Source: Phycisphaeraceae bacterium | GTDB lineage: Bacteria; Planctomycetota; Phycisphaerae; Phycisphaerales; UBA1924 | DNA length: 64,000 bases | Assembly: GCA_015200025.1 (NCBI GenBank) | Contig: CP054186.1 | Location: forward strand, 2,964,643 to 3,028,642 | Direction: 5' to 3' | Shown: positions 14,988-22,495 of the stretch, one piece after another | Position numbering within the stretch: the stretch's first letter is position 1 | Layout: every line of letters starts with the position of its first letter | Notes under the pieces: generated by a model | What the model was told of the DNA's origin: nothing | The model's database searches: none | The model's input: the letters and a program-made list of their open reading frames with translations, nothing else | Program-made: the position numbers and the translations under genes

Positions 14988-17101
14988 GCGCCAGCCCCGA
15001 CATCAACAACATTCCCCCGGGCACGGCCGCGCACGGCTGGCTCGCCATCGGCGGTGAGCGGGTCGAAGGCGGCTGGCGCTACCCCGAGCGCAATGCCCAG
15101 GGCGAGCGCATCGGCACGATCACGCGCTGGGACGCGCCAGCGTCGGGGGCTCGCTACACCGCTGCGAAGGGGTCGAAGCGCGGCTTGATCTTCCCCGCCG
15201 ACGGCCTGCCTGCATATGCGGGCACGAGCGGGCGTGATCCTGTCCTCGTGGCCGAAGGCGCGAGCGATGCCGTGTGCCTCATCTCATTTGGCTTCACAGC
15301 GATCGGTGTGCCGATGGCCGGGCGCGGCGCGCACGAGCTCGCCGAACTGGTGAAGGACCGGCACGTCGTCGTCCTCGGTGACAGTGACGACGCAGGCCGG
15401 CGGAGCGTCGAGACGCTGTGCGCGGCGCTGGTCGACGTTTGCACGTCCGTGCGCTTCGCGTACCCGCCAGAAGGGCACAAGGACGTGCGCTCATGGGTCG
15501 CCGACGGCTGTGCCGGAGACGCGGACCTCTCGAAGCTCATCGACGAGGCCGAGCCGTTCGCTCCCACACAGCCCGAGTCGGCCCACAAGCCGCAAGACCC
15601 GGAGTTCACGCCGTTCCCGACCGACACGCTCCCGCGCGCCGCGACCAATCTCGTACGGGCCGGCGCGCAGGCGATGCAGGTCGACGAAGGGATGATCGCG
15701 CCGCTCGCGCTGGCAGCCATGAGTTCTGCGATCGGCAACGCTCGTGTCATCGAGCTCTTCGCGTCGTGGCGCGAGCCTGCGGTCCTGTGGGCCGTCGTCG
15801 TAGCGCCTTCGGGCTCGGGCAAGTCGCCCGCGCTTGAACTCGTCACCCGCCCCGCTGAGCGGCGAGACAGCGAGGCTCTCCGCAACCACAGGGAAGCCAC
15901 CAAGGAGCACGCCGCTGCGATGTTCCTGCACGAACGGGCCATGAAGGCGTGGGAGCGGGGAGCCGCGAAGGGCAACCTGGCCGACACGCCGCCCGCCGCC
16001 CCCGAACCGCCGCTGTGCGAGCGGATCGTCACCAATGACGCAACATTCGAAGGCTTGGCCTCGATGCTCGCCGCGAGCCCGCGCGGGCTGCTCTTGGCCT
16101 GCGACGAGTTGGCCTCGTGGCTCGGCGGGTTCACCCGCTATGCCGGGAATAGCGGCCGCCCGTCGAGCGAGGCAGCTCGCTGGCTCCCGATGCACCGCGC
16201 CGGATCGCTGAAGGTCGACCGCAAGACCTCACCCCCGCTCAGGATCGAGAAGGCAGCGCTGAACATCGCCGGACTCATCCAACCAGGCGTGCTCGCCGCC
16301 GCGCTGACAGGCACAGACTTCGACTCTGGCCTCGTGGCCCGTCTGCTGCTCTCGATGCCCCCGACTCCGACGCGCCGTTGGCGACCCGGCGGCCTGTCGC
16401 CGATGGTCGAGGGTGCGTTCAGCACGTTGATGGCGAAGCTCTACGACCTGGACATGCCGGAAGACGAGCACGGCACGCCGATGCCCCGCTCGCTCCCGCT
16501 CGACGAGGAGGCGGGTAAACGCTGGGCAGAGTACTACAACGAGCTCAACCAGCACATGGCCGGTGAGGACGAGCGGACGCGCGCGATGCTCTCGAAGCTC
16601 GAGGGTGGAGCCGCGCGGCTCGCGCTGGTAGTTCATCTCGGTCGGGTCGCCGGTGGCGAGGACGCGCGACCCGATTCGATCGACGGCGAGTCGATGCGCC
16701 GGGGTATCACACTGGCAAAATGGTTCCGCCGTGAGGGGGAGCGGGTGTACCTGCGCCTCGCCGAGGGCGGCGACGACCGCGAGTCGCGGCAGTTGCTGGA
16801 CCTGATCCGCCGCAAGGGCGGCAGCATTAGCGGCCGGGAGTTGGTGCAGTCATCGCGGGCGTTCCGCACGGTGAAGGACGCGGAGGCCGCGCTGTCGCGG
16901 CTGGTCGATGCGGGCCACGGCGCTTGGGTCACCCCGCCGCAGCGCGGCCCGGGCGCGCCCAAGTCCCGCCGCTTCGTCCTGCCCGGCGCTTCCGGCGATC
17001 CCGTCTACAGAAACCCCGCTGGCGGTGCCGCGAAGGGGGATTCCGTTTGCGTTGACGGTGTAGACATGTCCAACAGCGGCACCGACGGAGGTGCCGCGTG
17101 A
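14984..17101 (+). CDS. TOPRIM-DUF3987 replication protein (primase/helicase-like)
   Basis: The ATG at 14984 overlaps the AlpA stop. The product is 705 aa. Residues about 60-190 contain a TOPRIM domain: E91 in VLVAEGASDAV and the GDSDDAG motif (D133, D135). The middle and C-terminal part is DUF3987, with a P-loop-like PSGSGKS (K280) and a Walker B-like LLLACDELASWLGG. Together these suggest primer synthesis and DNA unwinding for autonomous replication of the excised element. The C-terminal 35 or so residues are encoded by inverted-repeat copy C, producing the peptide VYRNPAGGAAKG...VDGVDM, which is probably a disordered tail. It is the first large gene of a tightly overlapping operon. Confidence 0.85.
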   Translation: MSASPDINNIPPGTAAHGWLAIGGERVEGGWRYPERNAQGERIGTITRWDAPASGARYTAAKGSKRGLIFPADGLPAYAGTSGRDPVLVAEGASDAVCLISFGFTAIGVPMAGRGAHELAELVKDRHVVVLGDSDDAGRRSVETLCAALVDVCTSVRFAYPPEGHKDVRSWVADGCAGDADLSKLIDEAEPFAPTQPESAHKPQDPEFTPFPTDTLPRAATNLVRAGAQAMQVDEGMIAPLALAAMSSAIGNARVIELFASWREPAVLWAVVVAPSGSGKSPALELVTRPAERRDSEALRNHREATKEHAAAMFLHERAMKAWERGAAKGNLADTPPAAPEPPLCERIVTNDATFEGLASMLAASPRGLLLACDELASWLGGFTRYAGNSGRPSSEAARWLPMHRAGSLKVDRKTSPPLRIEKAALNIAGLIQPGVLAAALTGTDFDSGLVARLLLSMPPTPTRRWRPGGLSPMVEGAFSTLMAKLYDLDMPEDEHGTPMPRSLPLDEEAGKRWAEYYNELNQHMAGEDERTRAMLSKLEGGAARLALVVHLGRVAGGEDARPDSIDGESMRRGITLAKWFRREGERVYLRLAEGGDDRESRQLLDLIRRKGGSISGRELVQSSRAFRTVKDAEAALSRLVDAGHGAWVTPPQRGPGAPKSRRFVLPGASGDPVYRNPAGGAAKGDSVCVDGVDMSNSGTDGGAA
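17003..17065. repeat. Dispersed inverted repeat, copy C, inside the 3' end of the replication gene
   Basis: GTCTACAGAAACCCCGC begins the copy and GGTGTAGAC ends it, with an internal CCCC/GGGG pairing. It encodes part of the C-terminal tail of the TOPRIM-DUF3987 protein. The left arm matches the complement of the right arm of copy A over 17 bases. Placement inside a replication gene recalls phage origins embedded in their initiator genes. Confidence 0.75.
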
Positions 17102-17364
17102 TGAAGTGGGACCGCTGCTGGATCTCAGCATTCCTCGAAGGCCCGCACATGGACGGTTGGCGCGGCGGCCTCCGAGTCGCCCGGGTCGTCTCGCTTCGGC
17201 AGGTTGCGGGCATTCCCGTCATGCCGAACCGCAGCGGCCGAAAGCGTCGGCTCTACCTGGCGATGGCCAATCGCGGCCGAGGCTGGGAAGCGGTGGGCGT
17301 GTACGGCACAGCGAAGAAGGCCAGGCATGAAGCCGAGCGGGCGCTCGGGGAGGTGGTGGCATGA
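17098..17364 (+). CDS. Small hypothetical protein (88 aa) of the replication operon
   Basis: The start is GTG 17098 or ATG 17101, both overlapping the TGA of the replication gene. The product is about 88 aa and basic, with repeated Arg/Gly and aromatic residues. The pattern DGWRGGLRVARVVSLRQV, GRKRRLYLAMANRGRGWEAVGVYGTAKKARHEAERALG suggests a compact beta-beta-alpha fold that might bind nucleic acid. I recognise no family. It overlaps the next gene by ATGA, so it is translated in a coupled series. Confidence 0.6.
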   Translation: MMKWDRCWISAFLEGPHMDGWRGGLRVARVVSLRQVAGIPVMPNRSGRKRRLYLAMANRGRGWEAVGVYGTAKKARHEAERALGEVVA

Positions 17365-17879
17365 ACCGATGGACCCTTTCGATCCACGAGGCCGGTCACG
17401 CCGTGGTCGCGTTCGCCCTGACAGGTACGCGCATGCTTACGACGTTGCACCAGAACGGCGGGGGCGCGGCCTGGGCGCTTGAAGAGTTGTCACCAATCGA
17501 TCACGCGATCATGGCCGCGGCGGGACCGCTCGCCGAACACCTGGCCAACCGATACGCAGCGCCAGAGCCCTCGCCACCGGTCGCCAGCGACATGCCACCC
17601 CCGGCGCTGCCGACGCTTGAGACGGTCGCCACGGTCGAAACCGCTGCCGACCTCCACAAAGCCATCGCTCGGGCCGTCCCCGACCACGTCACGATCGCGC
17701 GGTGGTGCATCGCCGGCGTGGAGAAGCAACCCGAGCGGTGGGCCCAGCGGCACGCCTGGGTCCACACGCTAGCCCGTCGGATCATCAGCGACCACGAGAA
17801 GCACATCGTTGAAGTCGCGCGGGTGCTGTACCTGCGCGGCGTGGTCTCAGTCCCTCTCTTGGAAAGGAACGCCTCATGA
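17361..17879 (+). CDS. M41-like (FtsH protease-type) zincin without an AAA domain
   Basis: The ATG at 17361 overlaps the previous stop (ATGA). The 172-aa protein starts almost immediately with the zinc motif HEAGHAVVAFAL (H9, E10, H13). A helix containing DHAIMAAAGPLAEHLAN resembles the third-ligand helix region of M41 peptidases. There is no AAA ATPase part and no signal peptide. In FtsH the protease is fused to an unfoldase; this stand-alone domain would need a partner or act on unfolded substrates. Its position between replication and integration genes suggests a role in the element's life cycle, such as removing a repressor, but this is inference. Confidence 0.65.
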   Translation: MNRWTLSIHEAGHAVVAFALTGTRMLTTLHQNGGGAAWALEELSPIDHAIMAAAGPLAEHLANRYAAPEPSPPVASDMPPPALPTLETVATVETAADLHKAIARAVPDHVTIARWCIAGVEKQPERWAQRHAWVHTLARRIISDHEKHIVEVARVLYLRGVVSVPLLERNAS

Positions 17880-18565
17880 CAACCCTCGCCCAAATCGCCC
17901 AGAACAAGAAGCAGCAGGCCCGCGCCGCGTTCATCGACGCGGCGTGGGCGGGTACGACGCCCGACCGTCTGGCTGAGCTGGCCAGCGACGCCGGGATCGA
18001 GCCCGCGGCGGCGGACGCGATCATCGCACGCATCGCCGAGGCCCGCGCAGACATGCACTCCGCCGGCGATGTCGTGCGCCTGCGCCGGGCGGCTACGAAG
18101 ACCAAGGCACATGCCGACGCGACGCGATCCCAGGCCGAGGCGCAGATCGCCAAGCTCGAGTCCGAGGCCGACGCCGCCTCGTTCGACGCCGAGAACGCGC
18201 AACGGGAACTGAACGCGGCCGAGTCGGCGGCCCGGCGCGTGTTGGCCGTGTACGACGAGGGACTGCTCCCCGCGTCGCGCGTGCCCAAGGAGGTGCTGGC
18301 GCTGATGGAGCGTCGCGAGCACGAGCGCAAGGCGTCTGAGGCCGAGGCGACGAAGTGCGCGGCGTTCAACCATCGCAACAGCATCCGCGACGATGTCGAG
18401 CGCCTGGAACGTGATCTGCGGAACCTCCCGATCTCACGCGATCGGAAGGAGCAGGAGGCCCGGCTGAAGGACGAGATCGAGCGGGCCAAGACCGCCCTCG
18501 CGGCCGCGGAGACCCGGCTCACCGACGCCGAGCGGGCGTACGCCAAAGCCCGCAAGGGGCTGTAG
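17876..18565 (+). CDS. Coiled-coil protein of the element (229 aa)
   Basis: The ATG at 17876 overlaps the M41-like stop (ATGA) after a GAAAGGA-type ribosome-binding site. The 229-aa product is strongly helical. Long heptad-like Ala/Glu/Arg stretches run through residues about 60-120 (KTKAHADATRSQAEAQIAKLESEADA). They run again through about 155-229 (DVERLERDLRNLPISRDRKEQEARLKDEIERAKTAL). It resembles phage scaffold-like or structural coiled coils only in general form. No family is recognised. It closes the run of overlapping genes; 130 or so bases separate it from the integrase. Confidence 0.6.
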   Translation: MTTLAQIAQNKKQQARAAFIDAAWAGTTPDRLAELASDAGIEPAAADAIIARIAEARADMHSAGDVVRLRRAATKTKAHADATRSQAEAQIAKLESEADAASFDAENAQRELNAAESAARRVLAVYDEGLLPASRVPKEVLALMERREHERKASEAEATKCAAFNHRNSIRDDVERLERDLRNLPISRDRKEQEARLKDEIERAKTALAAAETRLTDAERAYAKARKGL

Positions 18566-18709
18566 TCCGCGATCTGGCCCACATCTTCGCATGAATCGCC
18601 CCCTGGCCCAACCGCCGGGGGGCGACTTGACCCGTGCCAAGTGCCAGCCCTCACTGTGACCCCGGCCGACCGTTCAGAAACGCGGCAGGGGCGGATGGAG
18701 ATTCGCCCC

Positions 18710-20158
18710 ATGGGCACCGTGTTCCGCAAATCCTGGACCGCACCCCTTCCGCCGGGCGCGGAGATCGTCGAGCAGCGCGGCAAGCGCATCGCCCGCTACC
18801 GCATCCGCAGCGGCCAACTCCGCACCGCCGAGGTGTTCACCGCCGCCGATGGCCGTGTCCGCATGCGCGGCACGACCAAGTCGTACATCGCCAAGTTCCG
18901 CGACGCGGCCGGATATTGGATCGAGCGCCCGACCGGATGCTCTGACGAAACCGCCGCGCGGGCGGTGCTGGCGCAACTGGAACGGCGCGCGGAGCTCGTG
19001 AAGGCGGGCGTGCTCACGCCGGAGGAGGATGCGGCGTCGCGGCATGGGGCCGAATCGATCGAGACCAATCTCGACGCGTGGCGCGACCACCTGCGGCTCA
19101 AGGGCAGCACCGAGCACTGGTACACGCAGGCCCGGCGTCGCGTGGCCCGGGTGGCTACTGACCGGGGCGTGAAGCGCCTGCGAGACTTCACGGCCGCGAC
19201 GGTCGAGCGCTGGCTCACCGATCAGACGGACCAGAACATGTCGGCGGGAACGCGGAACGGGTACCGGCAGGCCTGCGTCACCTTCATCAACTGGTGCGTC
19301 CGCGCGGGGCGGCTCACGCACAACCCGCTCCTGGCCGTCGCGGTTGCCGACCAGCGGGCCGACACCCGGCGGCAGCGCCGGGCGCTGACCGAGGAAGAAC
19401 TGGCCCGGCTGCTTGACGCCGCGCAGCGACGCCCGCTGGCGGACGCGATGACGGTGCGTCGCGGCAAGGCCAAGGGCAAGCCGCAGGCGAATCTCTCGCC
19501 CGAGACCCGCGACGAACTCCTTCGCATCGGCCGCGAGCGAGCGTTGATCTACAAGACGCTCGTGCTCACCGGCCTGCGGAAGGGCGAGCTGGCCAGCATC
19601 ACGGTCGGCCAGGTCGATCTTGGCGGAGGCGTGCCCTACCTGCTCCTTCACGCACGCGACGAGAAGAACCGTCGCGGGTCGGAGATTCCGCTGCGGGCCG
19701 ACCTCGCTGCCGACATCCGCTCGTGGCTGGCCGACCGGCTGACGCGTGCGCAGCAGGCGGCACCGGACGCGGAGGACCCCATCCCGACGGCGCTCGCGAG
19801 CGACGAGCCGCTGTTCGACGTGCCCGACGGGCTGATCCGCATCTTCGACCGCGACCTGGTCTTCGCCGGGCTGGCCCGCATAGAGAAACGCGGCGGCAAG
19901 GAAGTTGTCATCAAGACCGACGACCGTGGCCGCACCATCGACGTTCATGCCCTGCGGCACACCTTCGGCACGCACCTCTCCAAGGCGGGCGTCCCGCTGC
20001 GGACAGCGCAGGCCGCGATGCGGCACAGCGACCCAAGCCTGACGGCAAACGTCTACACCGACCCGAAACTCCTCGATGTGGCCGGGGCGGTGGCGAGCCT
20101 GCCGGACCTGCCGCTGGGCGAGGTTGGCGAGCGAACGGCAGCGGTGGCCGCTCGCTGA
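18710..20158 (+). CDS. int: Tyrosine recombinase (integrase) of the element
   Basis: The catalytic domain carries the full tyrosine-recombinase set: Arg in TGLRKGELASI, HALRH (H-x-x-R), His in MRHSD and the nucleophile Tyr in NVYTDPKLLDV. A SAM-like core-binding domain lies in the middle (about ETNLDAWRDHLRLKGSTEHWY to NWCVRAGRLTHNPL). The N terminus (GTVFRKSWTAPLP...AEVFTAADGRVRMRGTTKSYIAKF) looks like an arm-binding region. I chose ATG 18710 because GGAG lies 9 bp upstream; ATG 18695 and GTG 18641 are alternatives. The enzyme presumably recombines the 46-bp repeat in tRNA-Gly. Its stop is 1.05 kb from attR, and it converges with a GIY-YIG gene. Confidence 0.95.
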   Translation: MGTVFRKSWTAPLPPGAEIVEQRGKRIARYRIRSGQLRTAEVFTAADGRVRMRGTTKSYIAKFRDAAGYWIERPTGCSDETAARAVLAQLERRAELVKAGVLTPEEDAASRHGAESIETNLDAWRDHLRLKGSTEHWYTQARRRVARVATDRGVKRLRDFTAATVERWLTDQTDQNMSAGTRNGYRQACVTFINWCVRAGRLTHNPLLAVAVADQRADTRRQRRALTEEELARLLDAAQRRPLADAMTVRRGKAKGKPQANLSPETRDELLRIGRERALIYKTLVLTGLRKGELASITVGQVDLGGGVPYLLLHARDEKNRRGSEIPLRADLAADIRSWLADRLTRAQQAAPDAEDPIPTALASDEPLFDVPDGLIRIFDRDLVFAGLARIEKRGGKEVVIKTDDRGRTIDVHALRHTFGTHLSKAGVPLRTAQAAMRHSDPSLTANVYTDPKLLDVAGAVASLPDLPLGEVGERTAAVAAR

Positions 20159-20177
20159 TGAGCCCACACGGGATGCC

Positions 20178-20936
20178 CTATTTGGTCACGCTGGCGTACT
20201 TGATCGGGTTCGCCGCGCCCCGCTTCCGAAACTCGTCCGGCACGCGCTTGCCCACGTACATCTTCTGGATCTGCTCAGGTGCCTCGCGGCCGACGAACCC
20301 GTAGCGGCCAGGTACATCCTGTCGTCCAGGAAAGTTAGCCGCAGTCGCTTCCAACCAATCGTCGGCGATGAACGCCCCCTTGATCACGCCCTGCACCGTG
20401 GCGAGGATCACCTCCGCCTTCCTCGCTTTCGATGGGCTGATCTTCCACGCGTACCGCGTCGCCTCGTAGAGAGACGATTCGGCCAAGGCGCTGCGGTTGA
20501 CGCTGATCAGCACGGCGTCGTGGCGGAACTTCGCAGGCTCCGCGGCGTACTCGCGGATGATCTCCATCGCATGCATCGCGCCGAACTCGTTGCCGCCAAC
20601 GCCTCCCGCTTCGTTCGTGAGGCCGGGATACGCGTCCATGAGTGCGGACTCGACCTCAAAGGCCGTCGCCTCATCCATCCCGTGCCGGTGGATGACATGG
20701 GCCACCTCGAATCCCGCCAGACGGATCTGCCGGATGCGCTTCATCTTGTTGTCGAGGTCATCCCCGTCGATGCCCTGCTCGCCGCGGATGTGAGCGAAGA
20801 CGCGGTTGCCCTTGCCCTTGCCGACGTAGAACGTCTCGCCGTTGCGCGGATCGATCAGGCGGTAGACGTACGTCTTGAGCCTCTCGATGACTTCGGGGGG
20901 AAACGCTTCGGCGTGCGGGTGGTCCATAATGACCAT
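20178..20936 (-). CDS. GIY-YIG nuclease-domain protein (COG3680/LEM-3-like)
   Basis: ATG 20936 is chosen as the start (ATG 20927 is also possible). The open frame continues upstream only through the repeat region and encodes repeat-derived residues there. The 252-aa product has an N-terminal GIY-YIG domain: [28 protein letters not shown], then a helix with a conserved Glu ([13 protein letters not shown]) and an Asn (GLTNEAGG). A C-terminal domain of about 110 residues ends [27 protein letters not shown] enzymes cut DNA. On an element it could be a defence effector, a homing-type nuclease or a helper in transfer. It points towards the integrase with only 19 bp between stops. Confidence 0.8.
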   Translation of the reverse strand: MVIMDHPHAEAFPPEVIERLKTYVYRLIDPRNGETFYVGKGKGNRVFAHIRGEQGIDGDDLDNKMKRIRQIRLAGFEVAHVIHRHGMDEATAFEVESALMDAYPGLTNEAGGVGGNEFGAMHAMEIIREYAAEPAKFRHDAVLISVNRSALAESSLYEATRYAWKISPSKARKAEVILATVQGVIKGAFIADDWLEATAANFPGRQDVPGRYGFVGREAPEQIQKMYVGKRVPDEFRKRGAANPIKYASVTK

Positions 20937-21014
20937 GATTGTCCACGAAGCCGGACGGCGGCGTCGGGACGACTCGGTCCGACCGCCGATCGGCAGCCTC
21001 ACCCCCGCCACACC

Positions 21015-21056
21015 TTGCACAACCGCTTGCACCTGCGCTTGCACACGCGCTTGCAA
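21015..21056. repeat. Right-end iterons: four TTGCA(C/A) motifs at exact 12-bp spacing
   Basis: TTGCAC starts at 21015, 21027 and 21039, and TTGCAA at 21051. The spacer before the last copy (ACGCGC) is the same as that between the two left-end copies (3819-3836), and the motif orientation is the same. It lies about 150 bp inside attR, upstream of the GIY-YIG gene. Confidence 0.75.
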
Positions 21057-21165
21057 AAGCGGGCGTCCACCCAGGTCATTCCCTGTCATCGTCGAGCCGT
21101 CGGCCCCAAACTGGCCGCCCCCGCCCGCCTCGCCGGAACTCGCAGATTCTGCGGAGTTTGTCAAC

Positions 21166-21201
21166 GAAAAGCCGCCGGTGTCATCGTGTGACATCGGCGG
21201 C
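21166..21201 (-). terminator. Element-borne terminator that follows the reconstituted tRNA-Gly
   Basis: 13-nt arms (21171-21183 and 21189-21201) pair with one mismatch around a 5-nt loop. Read on the minus strand the hairpin is followed by TTTTCGTT. It starts 7 bp past the end of the tRNA gene, so the element seems to supply a new terminator for the tRNA whose native terminator was displaced to 3681-3709. Confidence 0.7.
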
Positions 21202-21203
21202 AG

Positions 21204-21249
21204 ACAAAGCGGGCGAGGAGGATCGAACTCCCGACATTCAGCTTGGGAA
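21204..21249 (-). repeat. attR: 46-bp direct repeat within tRNA-Gly
   Basis: This is identical to 3711-3756. It spans the tRNA anticodon loop to its 3' end plus a few downstream bases, so the insertion restores a complete tRNA gene. Confidence 0.9.
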
Positions 21250-21279
21250 GCTGACGTTCTACCGCTGAACTACGCCCGC
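21208..21279 (-). tRNA. tRNA-Gly, anticodon CCC
   Basis: On the minus strand the cloverleaf is complete: acceptor GCGGGCG/CGCCCGC, D-arm GTTC...GAAC, anticodon stem TCAGC/GCTGA with loop TTCCCAA (anticodon CCC), and T-arm GGGAG-TTCGATC-CTCCT (one mismatch). The discriminator is T, as usual for glycine tRNAs, and CCA is not encoded. It serves as the integration site of the element to its left. Confidence 0.95.
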
Positions 21280-21423
21280 GGCTGTTCAAGTATACCCCCG
21301 CCGCCGCACGCCCGGTCAAGCCCCCCGGTTCGCCGCCCCTCGTTCCTCGCCCCACGCCCCGCGGCCCCTCGCCGCCCCGCGGCCCCCGCTCCTCGTCACC
21401 CAGGCCCCTCGCCGCCCGCCCGC

Positions 21424-22461
21424 TCACACCTGCCGGAGGAACCGGACGTCGTTCTGAAACAGCAGCCGGATGTCGGGGATCCCGTACTTGCCCATCGCCA
21501 GCCGCTCGATCCCGAACCCGAACGCGAACCCCGTCCACTCCTCGCTGTCGATCCCGCACCCTTCGAGCACGTTGGGGTGCACCATCCCGCACCCGCCCAG
21601 CTCGATCCACCGCGGCGGCTGGTCCGGGCGGAGCCGGATCCGCATGTCGAACTCCGCCGAGGGCTCCGTGAACGGGAAAAAGCTCGGCCTGAGCCGCACC
21701 ATCGCCTCGGGGCCGAAGTACGACCGCGCGAAGTGCAGCAGCGTGCTCTTGAGGTCCACCAGCGTCACCCCGCGGTCGATGTACAGCCCCTCGATCTGAT
21801 GGAACATGAAGCTGTGCGTCGCGTCCACCGTGTCCGGGCGGTACACACGCCCCGGCGCCACGACCTTGATCGGCCCGCGCAGCCGCCCGTCGCCCCCCGC
21901 CACCGCCCGCTCCATCACCCGGATCTGCACCGTGCTCGTCTGGCTCCGCAGCATCCGCGGGCTCGCCGACGAGCCCGGCGGGTCCACGTAAAAGTTGTCG
22001 ATCGGGTCCCGCGCGGGGTGGCTCGGCGGGATGTTCAGCTTCACGAAGTTGTGCCCGTCGTCCTCGAGCTCGGGCCCGTCCGCCACGTCGAACCCCATCC
22101 GCCCGAACACCTCCACCAGTTCGTCGATCACCCGCGTGATGATGTGCCGCCGCCCCGGGCCGAAACTCACCACCCGCCCCGGCTCGGTCACGTCCACGCG
22201 CTCCTCGGCCACGGGCGAGGCCGCGACCGAGGCCTTGCGCTCCGCCAGCGCCGCCTCGAGCGTCCCGCGGGCCTCGTTGAGGGCCGCCCCGACCGCGGGT
22301 TTCTGGTCCTTGGGGACGTCCTTGAGCCCGCCCATCAGCGCCCCGAGCCGCCCGGATTTCCCGAGGTACTCGACCCGCCACGCTTCGAGCGAACCCGCGT
22401 CGGTCACCCCCGACAAGCGTGAGAGAGCCTCGGATTTCAACGCCGTGATCTGGTCCAGCAT
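21424..22461 (-). CDS. pheS: Phenylalanine-tRNA ligase, alpha subunit
   Basis: This 345-aa class II synthetase subunit attaches phenylalanine to tRNA-Phe together with PheT. ATG 22461 begins the standard MLDQITALKSEAL coiled N terminus. The conserved catalytic segments are present: HPARDPIDNFYV, the THSFMFHQIEGLYIDRG motif and the C-terminal GGCGMVHPNVLEGCGID...FGFGIERLAM. The usual neighbour pheT is not in the window. It is preceded by ileS on the same strand with a 34-bp gap, so the two synthetases are probably co-transcribed. The 144 bases between its stop and tRNA-Gly are a C-rich, gene-free spacer. Confidence 0.96.
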   Translation of the reverse strand: MLDQITALKSEALSRLSGVTDAGSLEAWRVEYLGKSGRLGALMGGLKDVPKDQKPAVGAALNEARGTLEAALAERKASVAASPVAEERVDVTEPGRVVSFGPGRRHIITRVIDELVEVFGRMGFDVADGPELEDDGHNFVKLNIPPSHPARDPIDNFYVDPPGSSASPRMLRSQTSTVQIRVMERAVAGGDGRLRGPIKVVAPGRVYRPDTVDATHSFMFHQIEGLYIDRGVTLVDLKSTLLHFARSYFGPEAMVRLRPSFFPFTEPSAEFDMRIRLRPDQPPRWIELGGCGMVHPNVLEGCGIDSEEWTGFAFGFGIERLAMGKYGIPDIRLLFQNDVRFLRQV

Positions 22462-22495
22462 GCGGGCGGATCGTACGCCCCGGAGGGGCCCTTGC

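Larger units (their letters stand above)
3711..21249. mobile_element. Integrated element at tRNA-Gly(CCC), satellite/IME-like, with defence cargo
   Basis: A 46-bp perfect direct repeat (3711-3756 and 21204-21249) bounds this segment. The right copy is the 3' half of a complete tRNA-Gly; the left copy is a displaced tRNA fragment. Inside are a tyrosine integrase close to the tRNA end, two AlpA-like HTH proteins, a TOPRIM-DUF3987 replication protein and a divergent nuclease/methyltransferase/GHKL block. No capsid, terminase, portal, tail or conjugation genes are visible. This suits a phage satellite or an integrative mobilisable element better than a complete prophage or ICE. Base composition is visibly less GC-extreme than the chromosome that begins after 21280. 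Confidence 0.9.

Noticed and set aside
20937..21194. 86-codon N-terminal extension of the GIY-YIG protein
   Set aside because: The extension translates the TTGCAC iterons and the tRNA-proximal terminator region and shows no protein-like pattern; the GIY-YIG domain begins shortly after ATG 20936.
3711..21249. Complete prophage or conjugative element
   Set aside because: No capsid, portal, terminase, tail, relaxase or mating-pair genes were recognised among its genes.
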